From Cohnella sp. SGD-V74 (lineage in GTDB: Bacteria > Bacillota > Bacilli > Paenibacillales > Paenibacillaceae): a DNA stretch of 64,000 bases. Where the stretch lies: contig NZ_PVYW01000003.1 in the NCBI RefSeq assembly GCF_003001675.1, positions 186,001-250,000 of the forward strand. Direction: 5' to 3'. The position numbers and the translations under genes are program-made. Below are positions 43,614 through 52,183 of this stretch, one piece after another. The notes below the pieces were generated by a model. It saw nothing but the letters and a program-made list of their open reading frames with translations, searched no databases and was not told where the DNA came from. How positions within the stretch are numbered: position 1 is the first letter of the stretch; each line of letters starts with the position of its first letter.

Positions 43614-44309
43614 TCACCCGATCTGCTCGTAATCCATTTCTTGAATGCGGTATTGGATGTCGCATCCTGTCGGATTGTGCAGCGCAGTGGAAAGCATATA
43701 TTTCCCCCGAAGGCGGCAGGTGTAATACTCCCATTCCCCTTGCGCGGCTCGGCCCGGCCGAACAGGTACGGAGAATGACAGAGGAGGCAGAGAAAAACCC
43801 ATTCCCTTGGCCTTCATATGCGCCTCCTTCCTCGTCCACACCATGTAGAACGCATTCAGCTTTTCTTCCTCGCCCTGCTGTTCATTCACGTAATCTATCT
43901 CCGCTTGATTAAAAACTCTGGACATAATCGTTAAATGGTCCTTGGCGAGCCGCTCCACGTCCACGCCAATGTCGGATAATGTCGTCATCGCGCAGACGAT
44001 CAATTTATCGGTGTGAGAAAGATTGAAAAACAGTTGTTCGCTTGTTATGTCGGCGTCATGCTCCGGGAGATAGAGCTTGCCGTATTGATTTTTGCGAAAA
44101 TGAATCGTTCGCGGATCGGCTCCGATTCGCTGCGCCAGCTGCGTCTTCAGCAAGATCCGGCCAATGGCGAACTCCACTTTCTTGAAGTCAACTTGATAGC
44201 GGCGATAGACCTGCAGCTCCTCTTCGTCCAATAAGTCAAGGCGTCGATCGAGCTTGCCGAGATCGAATTCGTCCCTGACGGGGACGACATACAGCTGGAT
44301 TTCGTTCAA
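43614..44309 (-). CDS. Sfp-type 4'-phosphopantetheinyl transferase
   Basis: 231 residues. Activates carrier proteins by attaching phosphopantetheine from CoA to Ser. Conserved motifs: FNLSHTDKLIVCA, DIGVDVERL (Mg binding Asp and Glu) and VWTRKEAHMKAKGMG. The size matches Sfp (224). I prefer the TTG at 44309, behind GGGGGACAGG, because LNEIQLYVVPV then aligns with the Sfp N-terminus; a longer frame starts at 44366. It is the first gene of the cluster but has its own terminator, so it is a separate unit. Upstream DNA to 44599 holds no convincing gene; TATAAG near 44430 may be a -10. Confidence 0.92.
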   Translation of the reverse strand: MNEIQLYVVPVRDEFDLGKLDRRLDLLDEEELQVYRRYQVDFKKVEFAIGRILLKTQLAQRIGADPRTIHFRKNQYGKLYLPEHDADITSEQLFFNLSHTDKLIVCAMTTLSDIGVDVERLAKDHLTIMSRVFNQAEIDYVNEQQGEEEKLNAFYMVWTRKEAHMKAKGMGFSLPPLSFSVPVRPGRAAQGEWEYYTCRLRGKYMLSTALHNPTGCDIQYRIQEMDYEQIG

Positions 44310-44599
44310 TTTCCTGTCCCCCTGTGAGCCGGTCGGCGTAATGGCGGAGATGGGCTTTCGGCGCAAGCCGATCCTTCTGCTCTCGCATTGCTATTCTCTT
44401 CGACGCGGAGGGGCGAAAGTCCTTATACCTTGCAAAATCTTTTTAAGCTCAAGCCATTGCCATGCAATGGAGCGAACTGCATAAGCCATGTTACTAATTA
44501 CCGAGGTTATTTTTCGAGTTCCGCCTACTGTATCCCATCTGAGCGCCTGTGTACGATTCTTTCGAGCAATTCCCTGCAACACTCACCGGCGAACCCCGG

Positions 44600-46168
44600 T
44601 CAACGCACGGGAATTCGCCATTTCACGCGGATGTCGGCGTTCTCGTTCCAGCTCTTGCCCCGCTTGATCGCCTCGAACACGAAGTCGATCGGTTCGCGGT
44701 AAGCCGCATAACCCGACGTTCCGGCAAGCGCTCGATGCACTCGTGCGGCCGCGGACAGCAGCGTCTCCCGGTCGCCCGAGTAGAACGCCTCGCGCACCCG
44801 TTCCTCGTCGAGAGGTCGGCCGCAAGCCGCCAACTCGCGCGAATGCTCGCTCGCCACTTTCACCAGCGCGAACACCCCGAGCGCAAGCCTCGGGGAGACA
44901 AGCCAGCTCGGCGGCGTCCGATACTCGAAGCCGCCATGGGGCTGCCGCCGCACGTCGCCGAGCGCGCCGTAACGCGGGCGGCGGCTTCCCGCGCCCGGCG
45001 GCTCCAGCAGCCGAAGCGGCAGCGCCACGGCGTTGTCGAGCGCGCGCAGCCGCTCGCCGTGCAGCGCCGCGCCGCTCACATGCACGTGCCCGCCCAGCGG
45101 CACGCCCGGCACGGGCAAAGCGCCTGCGCGCCAAGACAGAGCGACGCCGGCGGTGCGCCCGGCCGCTTCGCGCAGCAGGCCGTGCAGCTCTGCGGTCAGC
45201 TGCGCCGGCTCCGGGCACGGTCGGGGCCGCAGCTCGACAAGCGGCCATATTTTCTCGCCGCGCACGCGCATCGAGTCGCATCCGGCTTCCCCCTCATAGG
45301 GAAAGTAGCGGGATGCCGGAACAACCCGTCCCGCGGACGAGAGCAGCACGAACTCCGGGTCCGCGCCGAGCATTGTCTGCACGCCCGATCCCTCCGTCGT
45401 CTCCGCAGCCCACCGCTCTGCGAATGCTGCCGCCGTCTCCCGCCACCTCCGCTTGCCTTCGGACGTATGCAGCAGCAGCCGCGCATCCACTGCAGTGACG
45501 GCAAGTCTGCCTTGTTCGCTTACCCGCAAGTCGACTTGTCCAAAATCGAGCCCCAATGCATAGACGGCGCGTACAGCCAGTCTCTGCGCCGGTTTCCACA
45601 GCGCATGCTCGTCCAAAATTGCGGTTTGACCAACAGCGCCCCTCACATACTTAACGTCATTAATTACTCCTTCACCCACTGAAGCCCTGCGCATCTCCAA
45701 CGCGTCGAAGCCCCATACGACAACGGTTAGTTTCATTCCGCCGCCTTGCTCTCCGATCCGAGCCGACACCCCTTCGCGCCGCAGTCTCCTCTCCAACTCC
45801 TGATCGCCAAGCGCCGCAACTTCGGACGCCGCAGCGTTCATGAGCCAAGGGGATACCGACAAAGCTGCCGATTGCCCCGACCGTTCGGGCGTTTTCCCGA
45901 CGTCATCTGACCGAATGGGATAACCAGTCGCCTTACCCACGAGCGCCCCCACTGAACGAACGGGATAACCAACGCCAGCCGAAGAAGCTCCCGATCCCGC
46001 CGCCAAGCCTCCGGCAGGAGTCCCGCCCGCGATCACGCAATCGTTAGGCCCGGCATCCGCCAAAGTCCGCAGCACCGGAATGCCCGCCTCGCGAGCGAGC
46101 TCCTTCCGAGCGCCAGCCCCGGCGCCTCCGGCGATCCACATTTTCAACGCTCCGGCACCGCGCGCCAT
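44600..46168 (-). CDS. Putative amidoligase (COOH-NH2 ligase type 2) domain protein
   Basis: 522 residues. The C-terminal half (about 265–480) matches the COOH-NH2 ligase family of the ATP-grasp-like/glutamine synthetase-fold set: LGADPEFVLLSSAGRVVPAS, EIKxL-like LVELRPRPCPEP, PLGGHVHVSGAAL, and FEYRTPPSWL. The N-terminal part is Ala/Gly-rich and carries a short internal repeat, GYPVRS…GYPIRS, 15 residues apart. Homologues sit beside cotE in Paenibacillaceae, which suggests a role in spore coat or envelope amide linkages (inferred). ATG 46168 follows GGAGGGAG. GC content is very high compared with the cluster next to it. Confidence 0.8.
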   Translation of the reverse strand: MARGAGALKMWIAGGAGAGARKELAREAGIPVLRTLADAGPNDCVIAGGTPAGGLAAGSGASSAGVGYPVRSVGALVGKATGYPIRSDDVGKTPERSGQSAALSVSPWLMNAAASEVAALGDQELERRLRREGVSARIGEQGGGMKLTVVVWGFDALEMRRASVGEGVINDVKYVRGAVGQTAILDEHALWKPAQRLAVRAVYALGLDFGQVDLRVSEQGRLAVTAVDARLLLHTSEGKRRWRETAAAFAERWAAETTEGSGVQTMLGADPEFVLLSSAGRVVPASRYFPYEGEAGCDSMRVRGEKIWPLVELRPRPCPEPAQLTAELHGLLREAAGRTAGVALSWRAGALPVPGVPLGGHVHVSGAALHGERLRALDNAVALPLRLLEPPGAGSRRPRYGALGDVRRQPHGGFEYRTPPSWLVSPRLALGVFALVKVASEHSRELAACGRPLDEERVREAFYSGDRETLLSAAARVHRALAGTSGYAAYREPIDFVFEAIKRGKSWNENADIRVKWRIPVR

Positions 46169-46363
46169 ACGGCTCCCTCCATCCGAAGCCAAACACGGGA
46201 AGGGCCGTCCCGCAGGCGGCGCGTAAACGCCGAAGCCGAATGACCCTTCCCCATGTTCGCCCCTGCTGCAATCAGGCTTATCCCGTTGATCCGACAGGGC
46301 ATCCGCCCTCGACTTTTGATCCGCGTCCGCATAGACTTAAGTACCGGCCGATGACCGAACCGA

Positions 46364-46927
46364 TCACAAATCGTCTTCCAGAAGATCGGAATCGAGATCC
46401 TCGTAATCCGCATCCTCGCCCACGCCGAAATCGACATCTTTGCCGTCGTCGTCTCCCCCGACCGGATCGACGATAACGTACACTTTCGTCTCCGCCACCA
46501 TTTCCACGGCGAATTCCCGTTCGACGCGGATCAGGACGGAAGACCCGTTCGAGCTGACCGTCGCTTCCACACAGTTAGGCTCCTGCGTTGCGTCCGCGGA
46601 GACTTCTTCGGTGGAGGCGCGGTGCCTTGGGTCGACGTACGACAAAGGAATGTGCTCCACGTAGGAGATCGTTTCTTTGGCGACGTCGGTTTGCGAATTT
46701 TTGCTGTACGAATACCAGATGTTGATATCGTAAGACCCGATGACTTCGATTCCGTTCCCCGATTTCACCGCCTCATACTGATGGTTGATGATCCACGCGC
46801 CCAGAATGCTGGTCGGGTGGTGCGGCGGCGTTACGGTGTGGGTAATCGTCGAGAACTTACGGCCTTTGCCGCAAACCGCCTTCGTGATGATTTCCCTGCG
46901 CTGCAGCCGTTTATCCGCAATAGCCAT
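46364..46927 (-). CDS. cotE: Outer spore coat morphogenetic protein CotE
   Basis: 187 residues, close to B. subtilis CotE (181). The REIITKAV…GKGRKFS start, TSILGAWIINHQYEA, YDINIWYSYSKNSQTDVAKE, QEPNCVEATVSSNG and EREFAVEMVAETKVYV blocks align throughout, and the C-terminus is an acidic tail. It assembles at the forespore surface and recruits outer coat proteins. ATG 46927 with GGAGG nine nt upstream is the conserved start; a frame reaching 46954 is non-conserved. In B. subtilis cotE lies directly upstream of mutS; here about 34 kb separates them. Confidence 0.95.
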   Translation of the reverse strand: MAIADKRLQRREIITKAVCGKGRKFSTITHTVTPPHHPTSILGAWIINHQYEAVKSGNGIEVIGSYDINIWYSYSKNSQTDVAKETISYVEHIPLSYVDPRHRASTEEVSADATQEPNCVEATVSSNGSSVLIRVEREFAVEMVAETKVYVIVDPVGGDDDGKDVDFGVGEDADYEDLDSDLLEDDL

Positions 46928-46960
46928 TTCGGTAGACCTCCTCCATACGATCAAGTCACT

Positions 46961-46993
46961 TAAAGTCTATGCAGGACATTCGTCTAGAGTGAC
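46961..46993 (-). promoter_or_regulatory. Possible SigK-type promoter for cotE
   Basis: On the minus strand GTCAC is followed after about 17 nt by CATAGACTTTA, a fair match to the AC-N16/17-CATAnnnTA pattern of SigK promoters, about 35 nt upstream of the cotE start. B. subtilis cotE has both SigE and SigK promoters. The match is weak evidence. Confidence 0.3.
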
Positions 46994-47030
46994 AAAAATG
47001 TATCCATGCACAAACTTGAACTTATACGTT

Positions 47031-48002
47031 TCATTGTATGATCGCATGGGCGGAAGTTGACTTCCGTTTTTTCATTCGGACGGCCACGCTAAGAAAACGT
47101 CGCAGCTCCCGCGACAGATGGAACAGCGCGGCGCGAATTTCGAATTCGTCCCTCGTCCGAGGCAGCGGCAAACCCCGGAAACCCTGCTCGAGCTCCGTCA
47201 GCATCCTCTCGGTCTCGCCTTCGTAATACTCCGACCGGACATCCTGCTGCAGCCGGTCGAACAGCACCGCGATCAGGTCCGCTTGCGGGACATGCCTCGA
47301 TACGAGCGCGATGCACTCCATCATCAGCTGAATCGACTCGAACTGCTGCCTGCGCATCTGAAAATAAAGCTGCCACGGCTCGTCCTGCGGGATAAGCCGG
47401 TTTTCGCGCGCCCGGTTCGCGATCGAGATGCCCTCTTCGATCGCCGATTCCGCCTGCAATATTTCGTCGCCGTCCCACACCGTATCGGGATTGCGCAGAT
47501 GCTCCGCCAGCCGGCGGAACACTTCCGAGAACGCATGCTCCGTCAAGTACCGAAGCTCCGTCAGCGCCTTGTTCTCCTTCGGCATGTAAGCCAGATTAAA
47601 GACGGTCGCCCAGCCGAGGCCGATCAGAAGCAGCGCCAGCTCCGTTCCGAGCGCATGGAGCGTCACCTCGCCGCGAGCGAACAGATGGAACACGACGACC
47701 GCACCCGTGACGACGCCCTCCTTCAATCCGAAGCGGCCGAGCGCCGGGAAGGCAAGCAGGATGTACACGGCAAGCACCCAAATATGAAAGCCGACCAGTC
47801 CGAACAGCAGCGACGCCAGCCCGAGACCGAGCACGGACGCCCCGAACCTGGCCGCGACGACGCGGATGCCGCGCCAGCGGGTCGTCTCTACCCCGAGTAT
47901 GGCGAGCAAGCCGGCCGCCAGCGGATTTTCCACCCCGAGCAAGTATGCGGTATAGATCGCCGCCAGCGTGGCCGCCGCCGTCTTGATGACCCTAAACCCC
48001 AT
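47031..48002 (-). CDS. Aromatic acid exporter family (DUF939/ArAE) membrane protein
   Basis: About 323 residues. Four to five membrane helices in the first 150 residues (IKTAAATLAAIYTAYLLG, LAAGLLAILGV, LGLASLLFGLVG) are followed by a soluble, helical C-terminal domain of about 170 residues. This is the usual layout of the YqjA/ArAE_1 group, thought to export aromatic carboxylates or maintain membrane homeostasis. The start ATG 48002 has AGAGGAG upstream. It follows the M32 peptidase gene by 14 nt on the same strand. Confidence 0.82.
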   Translation of the reverse strand: MGFRVIKTAAATLAAIYTAYLLGVENPLAAGLLAILGVETTRWRGIRVVAARFGASVLGLGLASLLFGLVGFHIWVLAVYILLAFPALGRFGLKEGVVTGAVVVFHLFARGEVTLHALGTELALLLIGLGWATVFNLAYMPKENKALTELRYLTEHAFSEVFRRLAEHLRNPDTVWDGDEILQAESAIEEGISIANRARENRLIPQDEPWQLYFQMRRQQFESIQLMMECIALVSRHVPQADLIAVLFDRLQQDVRSEYYEGETERMLTELEQGFRGLPLPRTRDEFEIRAALFHLSRELRRFLSVAVRMKKRKSTSAHAIIQ

Positions 48003-48016
48003 CCGCAAAAGCTCCT

Positions 48017-49546
48017 CTATTCCAAACGATAGATGTCCCGATATTTATTTTCCAGGTAGTCGCACAGATAGGAGGATTGCAGAGGCTGTCCGGTGATCCG
48101 TTCGATAATTTCGGAAGGACGCTGCAACTTGCCGTACTGGTACACCTTGTCGGTCAGCCACTCCTTAAGCGGGAGCAACTGCCCGGATGCGATCTGCTCG
48201 TCCAGATCGGGAATTTCCTGGCGGGCCGTATCCATAATCTGCGCGGCGTACATGTTGCCCAGAGAGTAGGACGGGAAGTAGCCGAACGCTCCGCCCGACC
48301 AGTGCACGTCCTGCAGGACGCCCAGCGCGTTGCTCGGAGGCGTGACGCCGAGCGCTTCCTCGTACTTGCGGTTCCACACTTCCGGCAGGTCGCGCGGATT
48401 CAATCCTTCATTAAACAGCATCTTCTCGATCTCATAGCGGATCATGATGTGAAGATTGTACGTCAGCTCGTCCGCTTCGATCCGGATCAAGCTCGGCTCC
48501 ACGATATTGATGCCCCGGTAGAACGCTTCGGCCGACACGTCGTCAAGCTGCCCCGGAAAATGCTCCTTCAGCGCCGGCAAATATTTCGTCCAGAAGCCGC
48601 GGCTGCGTCCGACCATGTTTTCCCACAGGCGGGACTGCGACTCATGAATGCCCATCGACGTTCCCGTGCAGAGCGGCGTATTCGCCAGCTCGTCCTTGAT
48701 GTTCTGCTCGTAGAGCGCGTGCCCGCCTTCGTGAATCGTGCCGAACAGCGCGCTCGTCAAGTCGTCCGGCAAGTAACGCGTCGTAATGCGCACGTCGTTC
48801 TTGTTCAGCCCCGTCGCGAACGGATGCACGCTCTCGTCCAGCCTGCCGGCCTCGAAGTCGTAGCCCATCTCCTTCAGAATCAGCCTGCTGAACTTCTTCT
48901 GCGCTTCCTTGTCGAATTCGCCGATGAGGAACGATCTGTCGGGCCGATTCCCGGACGAAGCGATCTTCTCGGCCAGCGGCACGAGCCGCGCCCGCAGCTC
49001 TCCGAACAACCGGTCCAGCTCCTCCGTCGTCAATCCGGGCTCGTATGCGTCGAGCAGCGTATCGTACGGCGTCGCCTTGACGCCCCACAGCTCGATGAAC
49101 TTGCGGTTAAACTCGATGATTTTCTCCAAATAAGGAACGAAGCCTTCGAAGTCGTTATTCGCCTTCGCCTCTTCCCACGCGGACTCGGACTGGGACGTGA
49201 GCACGACGTACTCGCGGTACATGTCCGGCGGAATGCGGCGGTTGCGCTCGTAATCCTTGGCCGTCTCCTCGACGAGCCGGCGGTCGATCTCGTCCAGCGC
49301 AGCCAACTGTTCCGGCTTGTTCAGCTCCCGCAGCAGCTCGCCCATCTCTTCGGACGTCGACAGCTTAAACGTCTCCGCGGACAGCGCCCCTACCGCTTCG
49401 GAACGAAGCTCGATGCCTTTGCGCGGCGCTCCCGTCCTCATATCCCAATAGACCAGACCCAATATTTCCTCGTATTGTTTAATTTGACCCGTCAGTTCCC
49501 GAAACCGCTTCAGCGGCGCCGCTGCGGTCAGATCCGCGCTGCTCAT
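48017..49546 (-). CDS. M32 family (Taq-type) metallocarboxypeptidase
   Basis: 509 residues, the usual size. Mostly helical; zinc site HEGGHALYEQ (HExxH), followed by the family-typical GIHESQSRLWENMVGRS and the IRYEIEKMLFN region with later zinc ligand Glu. Releases C-terminal residues, broad specificity except Pro. ATG 49546 is preferred; GTG 49555 lies nine nt further up. It is divergent from the HesB-like gene at 49669. Confidence 0.95.
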   Translation of the reverse strand: MSSADLTAAAPLKRFRELTGQIKQYEEILGLVYWDMRTGAPRKGIELRSEAVGALSAETFKLSTSEEMGELLRELNKPEQLAALDEIDRRLVEETAKDYERNRRIPPDMYREYVVLTSQSESAWEEAKANNDFEGFVPYLEKIIEFNRKFIELWGVKATPYDTLLDAYEPGLTTEELDRLFGELRARLVPLAEKIASSGNRPDRSFLIGEFDKEAQKKFSRLILKEMGYDFEAGRLDESVHPFATGLNKNDVRITTRYLPDDLTSALFGTIHEGGHALYEQNIKDELANTPLCTGTSMGIHESQSRLWENMVGRSRGFWTKYLPALKEHFPGQLDDVSAEAFYRGINIVEPSLIRIEADELTYNLHIMIRYEIEKMLFNEGLNPRDLPEVWNRKYEEALGVTPPSNALGVLQDVHWSGGAFGYFPSYSLGNMYAAQIMDTARQEIPDLDEQIASGQLLPLKEWLTDKVYQYGKLQRPSEIIERITGQPLQSSYLCDYLENKYRDIYRLE

Positions 49547-49668
49547 CGATGGCACAACCTTTCTGCACTGGATATTGTCTCCTTGATCATACTCCCCTCA
49601 AAATTTATAATCAACTTACTGTTTGTTTGCAGGCTGGAATTCGAACGGGGCGAAAAGGGGAAAATGAC

Positions 49669-50004
49669 ATGATCGTGGAGTGGAGCGAAGCGGCTTTGAC
49701 GGAGATTGCGAACCGTTACGGTCAAGAGGCGCGAATTTGGAAGCTGGCATCGGATTCCGAAGGGTGCGGCTGCGCGATGAACGGAGTGGCGGCCTTGTGG
49801 TCGATCGACGCGCCGGAAGCCGGCGATTTGCAGGCCCAGAGCAATGGCGTGGAGGTCTGGTACGAGAAGCGTCACGAGGTGTTTTTCGACGAGCGGATGC
49901 GGGTTTCCTACGACCCTTCCAAACGCGCGTTCAAACTGGCCAGCGACGGCCAAATCTACAGCAACCAGCTCAGGCTGGAGGACAGAAGAAACAAGGAGGA
50001 ATGA
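49669..50004 (+). CDS. HesB/YqkB-like iron-sulfur biogenesis family protein
   Basis: 111 residues. The core SDSEGCGCAMNGVAALWSID resembles YqkB-type HesB-like proteins, in which a Cys pair lies near residues 28–30. The C-terminal half is basic and charged. Exact role in Fe-S assembly is not established. ATG 49669 follows GGGGAAAATGAC; a frame opening at 49549 lies within the divergent promoter. Its stop overlaps the ribosome site of the carbonic anhydrase gene, so the two are co-translated. Confidence 0.8.
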   Translation: MIVEWSEAALTEIANRYGQEARIWKLASDSEGCGCAMNGVAALWSIDAPEAGDLQAQSNGVEVWYEKRHEVFFDERMRVSYDPSKRAFKLASDGQIYSNQLRLEDRRNKEE

Positions 50005-50006
50005 CC

Positions 50007-50588
50007 TTGCGCAAACTCGATGAAATATTGACCTTCAACAAGCAATTTGTCGAAAACAAAGATTACGAACAGTACTTGACGACGAACCGGCCGCCGGAGA
50101 AGAAGGTCGTCATCGTCACCTGCATGGACGCCCGCATGACGGAGCTGCTCCCGAAGGCGATGAACATGAAGAACGGCGACGCCAAAATTATTAAAAACGC
50201 CGGAGCCATCATCACTTCCCCGTTCGGCAACATTATGCGGAGCGTGCTCGTCGCGCTGTACGAGCTGCACGCCAACGAAGTGTTTCTCGTCGGCCATCAC
50301 GATTGCGGCATGACCGGCATCAATCCGGACGAGGTCGTCCGCCATATGGAGGCGCGGGGCATCCCGCAGCATGTCATCCATACGCTTCGCCACTCCGGCA
50401 TCAACCTGTACCGTTGGCTGACCGGCTTCGACAGCGTGCGCGAGAGCGTCGAGAACAGCGTCGAGATCGTTCGCAACCATCCGCTGCTTCCACCGGGCAC
50501 GCCGGTGCACGGCTTGATCATTCACCCCGACACGGGTGAGCTCGAAGTCGTCACGGACGGGTATCTGGCTCTCGAATCCCGCGGCTGA
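50007..50588 (+). CDS. Beta-class carbonic anhydrase
   Basis: 193 residues. Zinc ligands are in CMDARM (CxDxR) and HHDCGM (HxxC), consistent with the beta class. Interconverts CO2 and bicarbonate in the cytosol. AAGGAGG ends seven nt before TTG 50007, which I take as the start; ATG 50001 would have no spacing. It runs tail to tail with DUF309 on the other strand, with a 38-nt overlap of coding ends. Confidence 0.93.
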   Translation: MRKLDEILTFNKQFVENKDYEQYLTTNRPPEKKVVIVTCMDARMTELLPKAMNMKNGDAKIIKNAGAIITSPFGNIMRSVLVALYELHANEVFLVGHHDCGMTGINPDEVVRHMEARGIPQHVIHTLRHSGINLYRWLTGFDSVRESVENSVEIVRNHPLLPPGTPVHGLIIHPDTGELEVVTDGYLALESRG

Positions 50589-51108
50589 GCGCCTTGAGCC
50601 TCGCCGATTCGGCCCGGGCCAGGACGACCTCCTCCCGATCTCGCGTCAAATGGCGGTGAATCACCTCTTCGCCCGCTTCAAGCCCCGGCAGGTTCCATGT
50701 ATAGCCAAGCTCCAGGCAGCGCTGCTTCGCGGCGCTCAGCAAGCGTTCGTCGCGAATCGGCAGGTCGATGTCCCGGTAACTCGCGTCCGGCTCGCCCCAT
50801 TCGCGCGCGGTACGTCTTAACAGCTCGGCCAGCTCGCCGCCGTCGATGCCCAGCCGGTCGAACAGCTCGGGTTCCGCCTCGTCCGCCGCTTTGCCCATCA
50901 GCTTGATCGCTCCGGTCCAATTTCCCCGCCGGGAATGATACTGACATACCGCGATCCGGATGAGCACGAGCCAGCACGTGCGATACTCCGGCCATTCGTT
51001 CTCCTTCCAAAATTCTTCCATAATCTCGTGACACTCGAAATAATCCCGCGAACCGTAATATTCGGCCAAATAATCGATATAGGCCGGCGGATACTCGATG
51101 GCTCTCAT
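50551..51108 (-). CDS. DUF309 domain-containing protein
   Basis: 185 residues. The signature YFECHEIMEEFWKEN occurs near residue 22, followed by LVLIRIAVCQYHSRRGN; the family is helical and of unknown function. The C-terminal third (about 125–185) is more variable and Arg-rich. The gene could also start at ATG 51135, which has AAAGGAAAGG upstream. It converges on the carbonic anhydrase gene. Confidence 0.85.
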   Translation of the reverse strand: MRAIEYPPAYIDYLAEYYGSRDYFECHEIMEEFWKENEWPEYRTCWLVLIRIAVCQYHSRRGNWTGAIKLMGKAADEAEPELFDRLGIDGGELAELLRRTAREWGEPDASYRDIDLPIRDERLLSAAKQRCLELGYTWNLPGLEAGEEVIHRHLTRDREEVVLARAESARLKALSRGIREPDTRP

Positions 51109-51263
51109 CCTGCTTCTTCCTCTCTTCTTCCGCATCTTCCTTTCCTTTAGCATAACGCAATTCGGGCCGCTCGGCATCCCAGAATGTGACTGAAACCGCA
51201 AATGAACCCGACCGTAAGTAATAAAGTAAGACACTTACAACCACCTTCAGGAGGAACTGCACC

Positions 51264-51692
51264 ATGTGGAAAAAGATGATGATCATGATGAGCCTGTTCG
51301 CCTTCACGATAGCCGTAACGGTACCGGCAGACTACGCCGACGCGAGACCCCGCTCGTTCAGCTCCGGCAAGAAATCGTTCAACAAGACGCCCGCCCAGTC
51401 CCAGGACGGCGTCAGCAAGAGCTCGACGACGAACTCGTCGTCCGGGACTTCCGCGGCGGGAACGGGGAATCGCGGATTTTTCAGCGGCGGCAGCTTCATG
51501 AAAGGGTTGATGATCGGCGGTCTGGCCGGCCTGCTGTTCGGCGGCATGTTCGGCACCGGGTTCTTCGCCAACATGCTGGGCCTGCTCGTCAACGTGCTCG
51601 CGCTGTTCGTCCTTTTCGTCGTCTTCCGCGCCGCGTATGACGCGTTCAAGCGCCGCAGGCAGAATCAGAACCCGCAGCAGCGCAGATGGTAA
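51264..51692 (+). CDS. Small exported/membrane protein, unknown
   Basis: 142 residues. A signal peptide (MWKKMMIMMSLFAFTIAVTV…ADA, cleavage near 26) is followed by a Ser/Thr-rich stretch (30–70), a Gly-rich hydrophobic hairpin (GLMIGGLAGLLFGGMFGTG and NMLGLLVNVLALFVLFVVF) and a basic C-terminal tail (KRRRQNQNPQQRRW). It resembles small Tim44-like preproteins common in Bacillales, but no function is known to me. AGGAGG lies nine nt before ATG. It is followed at 7 nt by the YxcD gene. Confidence 0.75.
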   Translation: MWKKMMIMMSLFAFTIAVTVPADYADARPRSFSSGKKSFNKTPAQSQDGVSKSSTTNSSSGTSAAGTGNRGFFSGGSFMKGLMIGGLAGLLFGGMFGTGFFANMLGLLVNVLALFVLFVVFRAAYDAFKRRRQNQNPQQRRW

Positions 51693-51698
51693 CCGGTC

Positions 51699-51977
51699 AT
51701 GCGCCTTACGATGGATCAGATCGTTAACGCCGTCTGCCTTAACATGGCCGAACGTCACGAGGTTCCGGTCGAATCGGTCGAAGTCGAGCTGCTGTACGAC
51801 GAGGACAACGGCTTCAGCGCCGAAGTATGGGTACAGGGCCGCAGCCGGTTTCTGGTCGAGGCCAACCTGAAGGAAGCGATCATGCGCTACGTGCTGAACG
51901 AATACGGACAGCGGGTCTACCCTTCGCAGATCGAATTGGACGTCGAAGACGAGATGTGGGCGGATATCCGCGCTTAA
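51699..51977 (+). CDS. YxcD family protein (DUF2653)
   Basis: 92 residues, acidic. Begins MRLTMDQIVNAVCLNMAERH and contains VELLYDEDNGFSAEVWVQGR and the terminal IELDVEDEMWADI, all of which match the short YxcD family of Bacillales. Function unknown. It lies 6 nt after the small membrane protein gene and shares its transcript; a strong terminator follows. Confidence 0.85.
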   Translation: MRLTMDQIVNAVCLNMAERHEVPVESVEVELLYDEDNGFSAEVWVQGRSRFLVEANLKEAIMRYVLNEYGQRVYPSQIELDVEDEMWADIRA

Positions 51978-52096
51978 GCCTCCCGAACAATTATCGATAG
52001 GTGAATGGTAATGGGCATCTATCTCCTTACGCTGCTATACGATCCTGAAATTTGAACCGGAAAACCCGACAACTCGTTGTAACCTGCGAATACCAG

Positions 52097-52130
52097 AAAT
52101 CTCCGCCCTAGTAGCGCCGGGCGGAGATTT
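52097..52130. terminator. Bidirectional terminator
   Basis: Perfect 12-bp stem AAATCTCCGCCC (52097–52108) and GGGCGGAGATTT (52119–52130) with a 10-nt loop, then CGTCATTT. It serves YxcD on the plus strand and, with A-rich flank, hemY on the minus strand. Confidence 0.85.
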
Positions 52131-52183
52131 CGTCATTTCGGCCCCTGATTGATTCGGCGGAAGATCTACGGGGGCGCCGATAT

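Noticed and set aside
44391..44582. 63-codon minus-strand frame upstream of the PPTase gene
   Set aside because: No ribosome site or family resemblance; kept as intergenic DNA.
12573..44600. att sites or an integrase marking the cluster as an integrative element
   Set aside because: No integrase, tRNA gene or clear direct repeat at the edges was seen.
46364..46954. Longer cotE start at 46954
   Set aside because: The extra nine residues are not conserved and ATG 46927 has the ribosome site.
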